Assembly (NCBI RefSeq): GCF_049532895.1
Contig: NZ_CP064031.1
Span: forward strand, 1,302,001-1,366,000
Reading direction: 5' to 3'
Origin: Dyella_B acidisoli
GTDB lineage: Bacteria > Pseudomonadota > Gammaproteobacteria > Xanthomonadales > Rhodanobacteraceae
DNA length: 64,000 nt
Below the pieces are notes generated by a model. The model saw nothing but the letters and a program-made list of their open reading frames with translations, was not told the origin of the DNA and did no database searches. Of the stretch, positions 1 through 8,061 are shown piece by piece (positions within the stretch are counted from its first letter, which is position 1; each line of letters begins with the position of its first letter). The translations under genes were made by a program, and so were the position numbers.

Positions 1-1202
1 CGCACCAGCGATTCGCCGGTGCCCAGGCCCAGATACTGCCCTTCGCGCGTGATCACAAAACCATCGCTGAGATAACGCTGGTCCTGCCCGCGCAAAATAT
101 CGGCCATGCTTTCCAGCGACTGGCGCACGTCGCACAACAACGGCGCTTCATGCATGAAAGCAGTGCAGCTTTTGCGGCCGTAAAGTTCGCGTGTGTAGGG
201 TTGGGCCATGCGCTCGCTGAACACGCGTCGGTTGATCAACCCAACCGGGTGGTCGTCCTCCACCACTGCAAGGGCGTGCAATTCTGGCTGCTGCGTGAAG
301 ATGGCGATCACGTCATGGTTGGTGTGGTGCGCGGTCAGCGCCGGTGCTTCGATCACCAGGTGGCCCAGGTGCATCGGCCGCTGCGTGACCGGTCCGCGCG
401 GACGAGGCGGCACGGCAATAACGTCTCCGTCCAACGACGCGCGCACGCTGTCGTCGATCGTGTCGATAGTGTGTGGTATCGGCCGGCCAAGCAGGAATCC
501 CTGCGCGAATGGAATGCCGAGTTCGCGCAACATGCGCAGGTCGTCCACATCTTCTACGCCTTCGCCGACCAGATCGGCGCCCAACGTCTCCGCGACCTGG
601 CACAGCGCGCGCACGATGGCGAGGCGTTCGGCGCTCTTGGCCAGGCCGTGGATGAGATAGCGGTCGATCTTCACCACTTCCGGATGAATCTCGTTCCACA
701 TCTCGAAGTTGGAATGGCCATTGCCGAAATCGTCCAGCGCGAAGCGCACGCCATGCGCACGCAGGTAGCCTAGCGCATGCGCGAGGCGGGCGGGTTCGTC
801 GACGATGTCACGCTCGGTAAGTTCGATGGTGATGCGGCTCAGATCCATGCCACCGGTGCTGAGTGCAGCGAGCAAATCGTCGGGTTTGATCGACTCCTGC
901 ATGAAGGCTTGCGCGCTCAGATTCACCAGTAGACGTCCATGGTTCTTCTGCGCGGCAAACGCGCCGCATACGGTGCGTGCGGCAGTCAGTTCGAATTCGC
1001 CCAGGCGACCCTCCGCCCGCGCGAGGTTGAGCAACTCCGGTGTGCTGATATTGCCGAGCGTTTCGGTGGAACGAGCCAAGCCCTCATGCGCGACCACGTC
1101 CATCGTGTCCAGCCGGATCAGCGGCTGGAACATCGCCACCAGGCCGCTTTGTGCGCGGTCGAGCAGTGAGGTGAACCGGGCGTGGTCGCGAAATAAGATC
1201 AT
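1..1202 (-). CDS. EAL-CBS domain protein, probable c-di-GMP phosphodiesterase (3' end beyond window)
   Basis: The first 400 residues are visible and the frame is still open at the left edge. Residues 10-245 form an EAL domain. The signature is EGL around E40 rather than EAL, but N94, E130 (ELTE), D157-D158 (DDFG), K178 and E214 keep the pattern of catalytically competent c-di-GMP phosphodiesterases. Residues from about 290 match the CBS-pair region of EAL-CBS-GGDEF proteins (HPVGLINR, YGRK), so a GGDEF domain probably follows outside the window. The ATG at 1202 is the only possible start, because an in-frame stop lies shortly upstream and no alternative start codon lies between. It begins 7 bp after the stop of the small membrane protein upstream, which suggests co-transcription. 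Confidence 0.85.
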   Translation of the reverse strand, partial: MILFRDHARFTSLLDRAQSGLVAMFQPLIRLDTMDVVAHEGLARSTETLGNISTPELLNLARAEGRLGEFELTAARTVCGAFAAQKNHGRLLVNLSAQAFMQESIKPDDLLAALSTGGMDLSRITIELTERDIVDEPARLAHALGYLRAHGVRFALDDFGNGHSNFEMWNEIHPEVVKIDRYLIHGLAKSAERLAIVRALCQVAETLGADLVGEGVEDVDDLRMLRELGIPFAQGFLLGRPIPHTIDTIDDSVRASLDGDVIAVPPRPRGPVTQRPMHLGHLVIEAPALTAHHTNHDVIAIFTQQPELHALAVVEDDHPVGLINRRVFSERMAQPYTRELYGRKSCTAFMHEAPLLCDVRQSLESMADILRGQDQRYLSDGFVITREGQYLGLGTGESLV

Positions 1203-1209
1203 GTGGCAG

Positions 1210-1482
1210 TCATGCGGTTTCGTCGAGCGCCGATGGCAAACGCATCAGCACTGCATGCGCGAGCGCCTGGAAGTCGTTGTTGAAATCGCTCTGGATGCGG
1301 CCGACGTTGGAGATCGGCGCCAAGGTGTCGCCGACCACGGACTGGATGCGCTGGTCTGCCTTCATCAGCGCGGAAGCGCACAGCGCGCCGATGGCAATCA
1401 GCAAAACCAAGATGCCGACAAGGCGTAGTAACAGCAGCCGGCGGAGCGTGACGCGAAACAGGCCGGGGATGGGTCGAAGCAT
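1210..1482 (-). CDS. Short membrane-anchored protein resembling the N terminus of a chemoreceptor-type sensor (90 aa)
   Basis: The product has a basic N terminus (RVTLRR), one strong membrane helix at about residues 16-40, and then a helical segment (SVVGDTLAPISNVGRIQSDF) that looks like the first helix of a 4-helix-bundle ligand-binding domain of chemoreceptors or sensor GGDEF/EAL proteins. It stops at residue 90, far short of a full 4HB domain of about 180 residues. The EAL-CBS gene follows 7 bp later in another frame. It may be a genuine small protein, or the remnant of a longer sensor that lost its C-terminal part. An AGGTG precedes the ATG. Function not assigned. Confidence 0.5.
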   Translation of the reverse strand: MLRPIPGLFRVTLRRLLLLRLVGILVLLIAIGALCASALMKADQRIQSVVGDTLAPISNVGRIQSDFNNDFQALAHAVLMRLPSALDETA

Positions 1483-1656
1483 GGTGCACCTAGGGGAGGG
1501 GATGCCTTCTTGTCGGCGAAAAGCGCTTCGACTTGAGTCGTGGAAATGCTAAAAAATATTATATTTCATATAGTTGACAGAGGCATTTCAGTTTTTAAAG
1601 GGATGTGTTTTTTGCGAAACCCTCCTCTGGCAGTCGCTCGAGAAATAATGATGGCT

Positions 1657-1989
1657 TCAGGCGGCGACTTCGTGTTCGATGGCGCGTTCAATGAACTGAT
1701 TAAGGCTGATTCCTTCAGCTGCGGCTTTTTCGACAGCAAGAGCGTGCAGTTCAGGACTGATCCTGGCGTTGAACTTCCCTGAGAAGTGGCGATAAGGCTC
1801 GATGCCGCGTTCTTTGCACGTATCCAGAAAAACCTGCAGCGACTTGGATCCTTCCTTCTTGAGACTAACGATGTCGCGCGCGTAGAAATCGGCCCCGCCG
1901 TTTAACCCGACAAATTCGCCGCGCAACATGTCGGTGTCCTCATCGTAGGAGATGACGGCGCGATGGTCTGCGATGGTGAGAATGTTCAT
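1657..1989 (-). CDS. hicB: HicB-family antitoxin
   Basis: This is a 110-residue protein with the HicB layout: an N-terminal partial RNase-H-like fold (ISYDEDTDMLRGEF) and a C-terminal ribbon-helix-helix segment (FNARISPELHALAVEKAAAE, then GISLNQFIERAI) that would bind the operon's operator. HicB neutralises the HicA mRNA interferase and represses hicAB. The start codon overlaps the stop of the upstream hicA frame by ATGA, the usual coupling in hicAB modules. The partner toxin frame carries a premature stop, so this antitoxin may now be an orphan. Confidence 0.88.
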   Translation of the reverse strand: MNILTIADHRAVISYDEDTDMLRGEFVGLNGGADFYARDIVSLKKEGSKSLQVFLDTCKERGIEPYRHFSGKFNARISPELHALAVEKAAAEGISLNQFIERAIEHEVAA

Positions 1990-2240
1990 GGCTTGACTCC
2001 GTTAGCTTCGAACCACCTGCGGATACTGGCAACTGCGCCTTTATCGGTGTCCGGTGTCGGGTGCGGACGGTGATAGACCTGAACTTGTCCGAACAGAATC
2101 ACTGCAACTCGGGAGCCTTCTCTTTCCACGATTTCCGCACCTGGCTCAACAAATAGCGCTTCAATGTCACGCCATTGGATGCTGCCCGAGGTGGGTCAGG
2201 CGAAGATGGCCTCGAGCGTCTTGGCGTGTTTGCGCTTCAT
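1986..2240 (-). pseudogene. hicA: HicA-family toxin with an in-frame TGA at codon 15
   Basis: Read through, the 84-codon frame gives a typical HicA mRNA interferase. It starts KRKHAKTLEAIFA, then stop, then PTSGSIQWRDIEALFVEPGA, and continues with an EREGSRVAVILFG core, the conserved HRPHP histidine motif and an RRWFEANGVKP tail. The stop is the TGA at 2198-2196. In relatives I recall, an arginine usually fills this place (IFARP), so one C-to-T change of CGA would explain it. No ATG restart exists soon after the stop; the first GTG is about 18 codons later and would remove the N-terminal strand-helix. hicB follows with a 4-bp overlap. Probably an inactivated toxin; a sequencing error is the main alternative. 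Confidence 0.85.
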
Positions 2241-2245
2241 CATGA

Positions 2246-2268
2246 ATGGTACTGAAAAATGGTACCAT
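2246..2268. promoter_or_regulatory. Candidate hicAB operator
   Basis: Immediately upstream of hicA (read on the minus strand) the half-site ATGGTAC at 2246-2252 is followed by the perfect 10-bp palindrome ATGGTACCAT at 2259-2268, separated by an A-rich spacer. Paired sites of this kind are common HicB operators. The assignment rests on position and symmetry only. Confidence 0.4.
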
Positions 2269-2288
2269 ATCGACGCGCCTGCTTGGCT

Positions 2289-3545
2289 TCATTCAGCGAA
2301 ATGGTCTACGACCTGTCCGCCTCTCGCCTCCGCATGCGACAGTGCCTTCTCACGCATTGCCTGCGCCTGCAGTACCAGCGCCAACACGACCGAAGCCATT
2401 GCGGCCAGTGCGGCAAAGCCATAGATCGCGTTGTAGCCCATGCCACCGGCTACCCATCCGCCAAGCGGGCCGGTGAGGGCCATGGCCACGTCCATGAATA
2501 CCGAATACACCCCGAGTGCCGAGCCGCTGCTGTGTGTCGGCACTCGATGCACCGCTTCGGTTCCGAGCGCGGGAAACACCAGCGAAAAACCGAAGCCGGC
2601 AATAGCGGCGCCGACGCCCGCCATGGTGGCACTGCTTGCCAGGCAAAGGATGATCAGTCCGATGGCTTCCACTGAAAGCGACACCATCGCTACGCGATAG
2701 CCACCCAGTGTGGGAATGGTGCGCGCGAAGACGAAGCGCACGCCTACGAAGACCACGCCGAATACGGTGAGGGTGAGGGCTGCGTTGTCCCAGCCGTGCG
2801 CGGCATAGAACAGCGTGATGAAGGTAGCGATGCAGCCAAAGCCGATCGAACCCAGCGCCAGCCCGATGCCGTATGGCACTACGCGCGCGGCGACAGTGCG
2901 GAACGGGGCGCGTTCACCGGCGGTAATCATGGTGGCGCGCTTCAGTCGCGCCAATGGGAGTGCGGCGAGCGCCAGCAGCAAGGTGGCAGCACCAATGGCG
3001 GCAAAGCCGAAGCGATGCTCGATCAGCACGCCGAGTGGAGCCCCTGCGGCCAGCGCACCGTAAGTGGCGACGCCGTTCCATGAAATCACGCGCGCAGTGT
3101 GGCGATGTCCGACCTGGCCCATGCCCCAGGTGATGGCACCGGTGCCGACACAGCTTTCCGCGCAACCGAGGGCAAGGCGTGCAACGAAGATCAATCCCAG
3201 GCTGAGCCATGGCAGGTTGCTGGCCAACGCGGCAATCAGCAACAGCGCGCCGCTGGCTGCGCACATCGCAAGGCCCGTCATCACGGTGCGTTTGGGGCCT
3301 TTCGTATCGGCCATGCGCCCGACCTGCGGGCGGCTGATGAGCGTCGCTACGTACTGCACGCTGATCGCCAGGCCGGCCAGCATCGCGCCGAAGCCGAGAT
3401 TCGTGTGCACGAAGCCGGGCAGCACTGCCAGCGATAGACCGATGGTCAGATAGGCGACAAAAGTGAAAGCGACCGTGCTGAGGATGGACCGCAGCACGCC
3501 GGACTGGCGACCTTCAATGGTCGCGGAATGGGAGGCATCGGCCAT
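2289..3545 (-). CDS. yhhS: MFS transporter, YhhS (UPF0226) family
   Basis: The 418-residue product has about 12 hydrophobic segments and closely follows E. coli YhhS along its length: FVAYLTIGLSLAVLPGFVH at the first helix, SRPQVGRMADTKGPKR as the loop 2-3 signature of the major facilitator superfamily, RVISWNGVATYGALAAGAP, GFGCIATFITLFYAAHGWDN, and GFSLVFPALGTEAV. It sits in the inner membrane and probably exports a small molecule; the physiological substrate is unclear. The start was chosen at MADASHS because an MFS N-terminal tail of about 20 residues then precedes helix 1. The gene stands alone, between hicAB and a repeat element. Confidence 0.88.
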   Translation of the reverse strand: MADASHSATIEGRQSGVLRSILSTVAFTFVAYLTIGLSLAVLPGFVHTNLGFGAMLAGLAISVQYVATLISRPQVGRMADTKGPKRTVMTGLAMCAASGALLLIAALASNLPWLSLGLIFVARLALGCAESCVGTGAITWGMGQVGHRHTARVISWNGVATYGALAAGAPLGVLIEHRFGFAAIGAATLLLALAALPLARLKRATMITAGERAPFRTVAARVVPYGIGLALGSIGFGCIATFITLFYAAHGWDNAALTLTVFGVVFVGVRFVFARTIPTLGGYRVAMVSLSVEAIGLIILCLASSATMAGVGAAIAGFGFSLVFPALGTEAVHRVPTHSSGSALGVYSVFMDVAMALTGPLGGWVAGGMGYNAIYGFAALAAMASVVLALVLQAQAMREKALSHAEARGGQVVDHFAE

Positions 3546-4082
3546 GGGGGATCTGACGGAAAGAATGCCGGATGGCGCCGGTCATTATAGGCCGTCATGG
3601 TGCGTTGCGACATGATTCTGTTGGGCCGCAAAAACATGCCCCTCTCCCTTTGGGACCTGATTAGCGTCTCGCCTCAGCTGGGTGTGTGTGGCATTGCCTG
3701 CGGCGCTTCCGGTCGCGAAGCGACCGGGTCACTTTTCTTTGCTGGCCCAAAGAAAAGTAACCCAAAGAAATGGCCTGAGAAGCTCGCGGCATGGGTAAGG
3801 TAAAAGCCTGAACGTTTCTGGCTAGATAGGTGGTTGATCGCCCATGGTTCAACGCTCCCGCTATACCGCGAGGCGTCGAAGCGCTGAGGACTTAAAGCAG
3901 ATCGGGCAGATCTCAGCAAACCTCAACCTTTCGGAGGGCGCGCCTTAAGCCCTCAATGCTTCGACGCCTCGCGGTATAGCGGGGTGGTGGAAGCTTGGCC
4001 CGCCAACAATCACAGCAGGGCGTCATCGTTCAAGCTTGTAACTTGGATGCGCCATGAGCTCTTGAGGCCATTTCTTTGGGTC

Positions 4083-5203
4083 GGCAGATTCAACCTCCAA
4101 GTGCATCAGCTGGCGCCAGTCCATCGCGAGCCTGGATGTAGTGCTCGAAGAACACCTCGGCCGGCGAACGCCAGCCGAGTGTCTTGCGAGGGCGAGTGTT
4201 GAACTCCCACGCAACGGCGTCCAGCTGCGCCTGGCTGTGCACGGACAGGTCTGTGCCTTTGGGGAAGTACTGACGTAGCAAGCCGTTGGTGTTTTCGCAG
4301 ATGCCGCGCTGCCAGGGGCTGTGCGGGTCGGCGAAATAGATAGCCAGGCCGGTCCGTGCGCTCAGCGTGCGATGCAAGGCCATCTCCTTGCCTTGATCGT
4401 AGGTCAGCGTCTTGCGCAGCTCCTCGGGCAACGGAGTGAATGTACGGGCAAAGCCCTCCAACACGCCCAGTGCGGTGCTGTCCTCCACCTTGACCAGCAT
4501 CGTAAACAGGCTGTAGCGACACACCAGCGTGCCGATCGCCGAGCGGTTATGGCCGCCGATGATCAGATCCCCTTCCCAATGCCCCGGGAGCAGACGCTCG
4601 TTGGCCTCGGGCGGGCGCAGATGAATGCTGGGCAGGTCGGGCAAACGGCCACGGGTTTCGTCGCCTTGGCGCGTACGTCGGCGCGTCCCTCGGGCCTGCC
4701 GAAGTAGCCCGACGATCTGGCGGCGCAACTCGCCCCGCGGCATCGCGTAGATCGCGGTATAGATGGTTTCGTGGGACACCTGCATCGCCGCTTGCTCGGG
4801 GTAGCGTTCCCGCAGTGTGCGGGCGATCTGCTCCGGGGACCAGCGTTGGCGCAGCCAAGCATGAACGCGTGACCACAACGGCCCCTGCAGATCCAGCTTG
4901 CGCGCTACTCGTGGCTGGTGGCGTAAACGATGAGCGCGCCTCCCAGCACGGGTGGCATCGTAGCCACCGGCGATCCGTGGGCGTCCCATTGGGCCGCACT
5001 CCTTCAACGCCTTGTAGCCATTACGCCGCAACTCACGGGTGATGGTGCTCTGTGCTCGCCCCAGGGCATCGGCAATGGCCCGGTCGCTCGTCTGCTCATG
5101 CTTCATGGCCATGATCGCGCCACGCTCTTCGGCGCTCAGGTGCTCATACCTCCGCCTCATCCGCTTCTCCACTCAAGTGATGCACTTGAGTTTAGAAACC
5201 GCC
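4083..5203 (-). mobile_element. IS30-family insertion sequence
   Basis: The ends are imperfect inverted repeats of about 26 bp. They share an outer GGC and an inner block AAGTGCATCA, at 4083-4108 and 5178-5203. The bases GTC occur at both junctions (4080-4082 and 5204-5206). Removing the element with one GTC restores TTTGGGTCACTTTT, the sequence expected from the other arm of the surrounding inverted repeat, so GTC is the likely 3-bp target duplication. The element is about 1,121 bp with a single transposase gene, as expected for the family. Confidence 0.88.
4090..5172 (-). CDS. IS30-family transposase
   Basis: The 360-residue protein starts with the IS30 helix-turn-helix (YEHLSAEERGAIMAMKHEQ, then SDRAIADALGRAQSTITREL, residues 9-48). 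The RNase-H-like catalytic domain follows with the DDE triad visible: D202 (GHWEGDLI), D259 (TYDQGKE) and E293 (CENTNG). The last residues are typical too (NTRPRKTLGWRSPAEVF). The frame is intact, so the element may be active. The start and stop codons lie 31 bp and 7 bp inside the element ends. Confidence 0.95.
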   Translation of the reverse strand: MEKRMRRRYEHLSAEERGAIMAMKHEQTSDRAIADALGRAQSTITRELRRNGYKALKECGPMGRPRIAGGYDATRAGRRAHRLRHQPRVARKLDLQGPLWSRVHAWLRQRWSPEQIARTLRERYPEQAAMQVSHETIYTAIYAMPRGELRRQIVGLLRQARGTRRRTRQGDETRGRLPDLPSIHLRPPEANERLLPGHWEGDLIIGGHNRSAIGTLVCRYSLFTMLVKVEDSTALGVLEGFARTFTPLPEELRKTLTYDQGKEMALHRTLSARTGLAIYFADPHSPWQRGICENTNGLLRQYFPKGTDLSVHSQAQLDAVAWEFNTRPRKTLGWRSPAEVFFEHYIQARDGLAPADALGG

Positions 5204-5365
5204 GTCACTTTTCTTTGGGCCAGCAAAGAAAAGTGACCCGGTCGCTTCGCGACCGAAAGCGCCGCAGGCAATGTCCCAACAAACGAGACACCCAGCTGAG
5301 ACACGGCGCTAATCCGGTCCCAAAGAGAGGGATTCACTGAGGATGCTTTGCGGCAAGCGTTTGTA

Positions 5366-5863
5366 TTACGCCGCCGCTTCTTCCAGCACGCGCACATCGA
5401 GCTTCTTCATCTTCATCACCTGCTGCATCACGCGCTGCGCCTTGGCTTTGTCGCTGGACGTGAGCAGCTCGATCAGCTGCACCGGCACAACCTGCCAGGA
5501 CACGCCGAAGCGATCCTTCAGCCAGCCGCATTGCTGTGCGGCAGGATCGCCGCCTTTCGATAGCGCATTCCAATAGTGGTCCACCTCGGCCTGCGTACGG
5601 CAGTTCACCACCAGCGATACGGCAGGATTGAACGTGAAGACCGGGCCACCGTTGAGCGCGGTAAAGGCTTGGCCGTCCAGTTCAAAGGCAACGGTCATCA
5701 CCGAGCCTGCGGGGCGATGGGCTGCGTTGGCGGTTCCGGCGTCATAGCGCGTGACGCTGAGAATGTGCGAGTTGTCGAACACGGATACGTAATAGTTGGC
5801 CGCTTCCTCGGCTTCTTCGTTGAACCACAGGAAGGGCGTGACGCGCTGGAACCGATTGCTCAT
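5366..5863 (-). CDS. VOC-family (PhnB-like) protein
   Basis: The 165-residue product matches the PhnB / 3-demethylubiquinone methyltransferase-like branch of the vicinal oxygen chelate superfamily: RVTPFLWFNEEAEEAANYYV at the N terminus, GSVMTVAFELDGQAFTALNG in the middle, and GWLKDRFGVSWQVVP near the end. Members of this branch are cytosolic and mostly uncharacterised. The start ATG at 5863 was preferred over one 18 codons upstream because it has a GGAGA ribosome site at the right distance and matches where homologues begin. It is transcribed toward the repeat element. Confidence 0.88.
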   Translation of the reverse strand: MSNRFQRVTPFLWFNEEAEEAANYYVSVFDNSHILSVTRYDAGTANAAHRPAGSVMTVAFELDGQAFTALNGGPVFTFNPAVSLVVNCRTQAEVDHYWNALSKGGDPAAQQCGWLKDRFGVSWQVVPVQLIELLTSSDKAKAQRVMQQVMKMKKLDVRVLEEAAA

Positions 5864-6451
5864 GGCATGTCTCCGGTGTGGGCCGTGGGGAGATATAGAA
5901 CGGGCTCTTACCAACACGACGAGCTTAATGAGGCGAAATCGACAGCGACGTGATCGTTGACGCTGTCAGTTTTGGATCGAACGAAAAGCGGACATGAGTG
6001 GCCATCGTTGTCACTCGTGTCGCGCCATAAAGCGCAGTCCGCCAACCGTTTTTCATCGTCAGGGTCTCCCCGTAGCGGTCGCGGGTTCCTGGCATGTCGG
6101 CCATCGGCATGCGTTTGCACATGTTCTTAGTGTGCTGCGATGCAGCGATAAATGCCTATTTTTCCAGCGTAATACGCGCTTAGAGTGTGCATGCGATGTG
6201 AATGCATGCGGTATCGACATGACATTTTTTCCTTTGCGATGTGAATCACGTTCCAGCGTGGGCAAATCGGCCAACTTGACTGGACAACGTTGTCATGTGA
6301 GGCCGATACTCGCCCCCGCTTTGCAGCTTCATGACAAGTGGTATCGCGCATGGATGCGGTTGGCGACTGTCCCCCTCGACTGTCCGGAATGCGGTCGTGA
6401 AATCGCCGGCGTTCATTCACCTCGTAGCGTTTCACCAGTCTGGAGACAGTC
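5864..6451. other. Long intergenic region upstream of the chitinase pair
   Basis: No convincing gene is visible in these 588 bp; the open frames are short and have no family features. A 7-bp inverted repeat (GACAGCG / CGCTGTC) lies near 5940-5967. The part next to the chitinase holds the palindrome annotated separately and probably the promoter. Confidence 0.5.
6281..6296. promoter_or_regulatory. Palindromic operator candidate upstream of the first chitinase (NagR-box-like)
   Basis: The perfect 12-bp palindrome GACAACGTTGTC lies at 6283-6294, within TGGACAACGTTGTCATG, about 155 bp before the chitinase start. Its central CG and symmetry are typical of LacI-family operators. From memory, boxes of the LacI-type GlcNAc regulator NagR in Xanthomonas are built on TGACARCGYTGTCA, which this nearly matches (one outer mismatch). 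The link to the chitinase is by position only. Confidence 0.45.
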
Positions 6452-7813
6452 ATGCAAGAGAAGAAGTCCACGAAGTGGTCCACCCTTACGGCAAGCGCGT
6501 TGAGCACCGCGGTGGGTGCCGCGCTTACCACGACCGTACTTACCGTCGCACCCGTGCAAACGGTACACGCGCAAAGCACCTGTGCTGCGGCATGGAGTGC
6601 AAGCGCGATTTATACGGCTGGCAACACGGCTAGCGAGAACGGCATCAACTACAAGGCGAACTGGTGGACGCAGGGCAACGACCCGGCCACCAACAATGGC
6701 GGTCCGGGCAGCGGCCAGCCGTGGACTTCGCAAGGCTCCTGTACGCCGACGCCAACACCTACGCCGACACCCACTCCCACGCCGACACCTACCCCGACAC
6801 CAACTCCAACGCCTACACCGACGCCTACACCGACGCCTACTCCCACACCAACGCCGGCACCCAGCGGGTTCGTGTTCAGTCCGTACAAGGACATCACGAT
6901 CAATCTCAACTGGAACACCAACAGCATGCAGACGGCGGCTTCGGGCACCGTGCTCCCAGTGGTGGGCAGCGGCAGCTTCTTCTCGACCAAGGAGCCGAAT
7001 CTGCCTGGCATCACGCTGGCGTTCGCTACCGGTAGCTGCGGCAGCGAAAGCTGGGGTGGTGTGACCGCTTCGGGTTTCATCTCCGGCAACATCAGCGCGC
7101 TCAACAGCGCTGGCCTCAATTACATCGTCTCAACTGGCGGTGCGGCCGGCGTGTTCACGTGCGGATCGGCTTCTGCATTCGAAAGCTTCATTGGCAGTTA
7201 TTACACGTCGCACATGCTTGGCGTGGATTTCGATATCGAAGGTGGTCAGACGCAGGCGGATGTGCAGCAACTCGTGGCCGACGTCGCCGCTGCGCAATCG
7301 CAATATCCGAATCTGCGCTTCTCCTTCACGCTGGCCACGCTCGCGGCATCGGATGGTAGCTACGGCGGAGTCAATCAGCTGGGGCAATGGGTGGTGCAGG
7401 CGATCCAGGCGTCGAGCCCGGCGCTGAAGAACTACACCATCAACTTGATGGTGATGGATTTCGGCGGCGCGACTTCCTCCAACTGCGTGGTGGTGAGCGG
7501 CGTGTGTGAGATGGGTCAATCGGCGATCCAGGCCGTGACGAATCTTGAACACACCTACGGCATTCCGGCCAGCCACATCGAGCTCACGCCGATGATTGGC
7601 CAGAACGATGCACAAGGTGAGATCACCACGCTGGCGGACATGGACACCATCGTCAACTACGCGACGTCGAACGGCTTGGCTGGCGTGCACTTCTGGTCGC
7701 AGGATCGCGACACGCCGTGCGCGGCCGGCTCCGCGTCGGCGACCTGCAATTCGTACCCGAGCGTGGGGGCGCTGGGCTTCACCAATGAGGTTCTGAAGGA
7801 TCTCGGCAAGTAA
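6452..7813 (+). CDS. Secreted GH18 chitinase with one N-terminal chitin-binding domain
   Basis: The product hydrolyses chitin (beta-1,4-GlcNAc) outside the cell. A long signal peptide (residues 1-40, ending TVHA) is followed by a CBM5/12-type chitin-binding domain at about 43-97 (WSASAIYTAGN, NYKANWWTQGNDP, QPWTS). A linker of repeated Thr-Pro pairs comes next, then a GH18 domain at about 145-453. The catalytic signature GVDFDIEGG places the acid at E263, with D259 and D261 before it. The ATG at 6452 has a GGAGACAG ribosome site, and the same leader sequence precedes the second chitinase. The 41-residue linker is encoded by near-perfect CCNACN repeats. It is the shorter copy of a tandem duplication. 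Confidence 0.95.
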   Translation: MQEKKSTKWSTLTASALSTAVGAALTTTVLTVAPVQTVHAQSTCAAAWSASAIYTAGNTASENGINYKANWWTQGNDPATNNGGPGSGQPWTSQGSCTPTPTPTPTPTPTPTPTPTPTPTPTPTPTPTPTPTPTPAPSGFVFSPYKDITINLNWNTNSMQTAASGTVLPVVGSGSFFSTKEPNLPGITLAFATGSCGSESWGGVTASGFISGNISALNSAGLNYIVSTGGAAGVFTCGSASAFESFIGSYYTSHMLGVDFDIEGGQTQADVQQLVADVAAAQSQYPNLRFSFTLATLAASDGSYGGVNQLGQWVVQAIQASSPALKNYTINLMVMDFGGATSSNCVVVSGVCEMGQSAIQAVTNLEHTYGIPASHIELTPMIGQNDAQGEITTLADMDTIVNYATSNGLAGVHFWSQDRDTPCAAGSASATCNSYPSVGALGFTNEVLKDLGK

Positions 7814-8061
7814 GACCTACAAGCAGGGAACGCAGGGGAAATCCCGTGGCGGTTCGGCAGCGTGCCGGATCGCCACGGCGTCATAGCGTGCGGATTGGCG
7901 GGATACGCGGCGCGCAGCATGCGCTGCAAATCACTACATGCAGTACCGATACAGGGATGCGTGGCAGCGTTCGTTGCCTTATGTGCCATGCGGAACGCAA
8001 GTCATCGCATCGCCGATGTTTTTCACCTGTTGCGGTTCAATCCAACTCTGGAGACAGTCCC

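Larger units (their letters stand above)
3641..5336. repeat. Long imperfect inverted repeat (foldback-like element) interrupted by an IS30-family insertion
   Basis: The left arm (about 3641-3900) reappears inverted as the right arm, which runs from 5336 down to 5204 and, after the IS is removed, from 4082 down to about 3943. Shared blocks in order from the outside are TTTGGGACC, GATTAGCG, CTCAGCTGGGTGT, CATTGCCTGCGGCGCTT, GGTCGCGAAGCGACCGGGTC, ACTTTTCTTTGCTGGCCC, and near the centre a perfect 26-bp arm at 3857-3882 / 3958-3983 (core CCCGCTATACCGCGAGG). Without the IS the element is about 575 bp with a centre of about 60 bp. It contains no convincing gene. It could be a foldback or non-autonomous transposable element, or two inverted copies of an interspersed repeat. 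Confidence 0.75.

Noticed and set aside
3857..3983. The 26-bp inverted repeat as phage attachment sites or IS ends
   Set aside because: It is the innermost part of a much longer inverted repeat and encloses only about 75 bp without a gene or integrase.
5908..6122. Minus-strand small frames upstream of the chitinases
   Set aside because: No ribosome site, no homology features and overlapping alternatives in two frames.
7846..8061. N-terminal extension of the second chitinase from an upstream ATG
   Set aside because: The extension would bury the signal peptide; the ATG at 8062 has the ribosome site and N terminus shared with the first copy.
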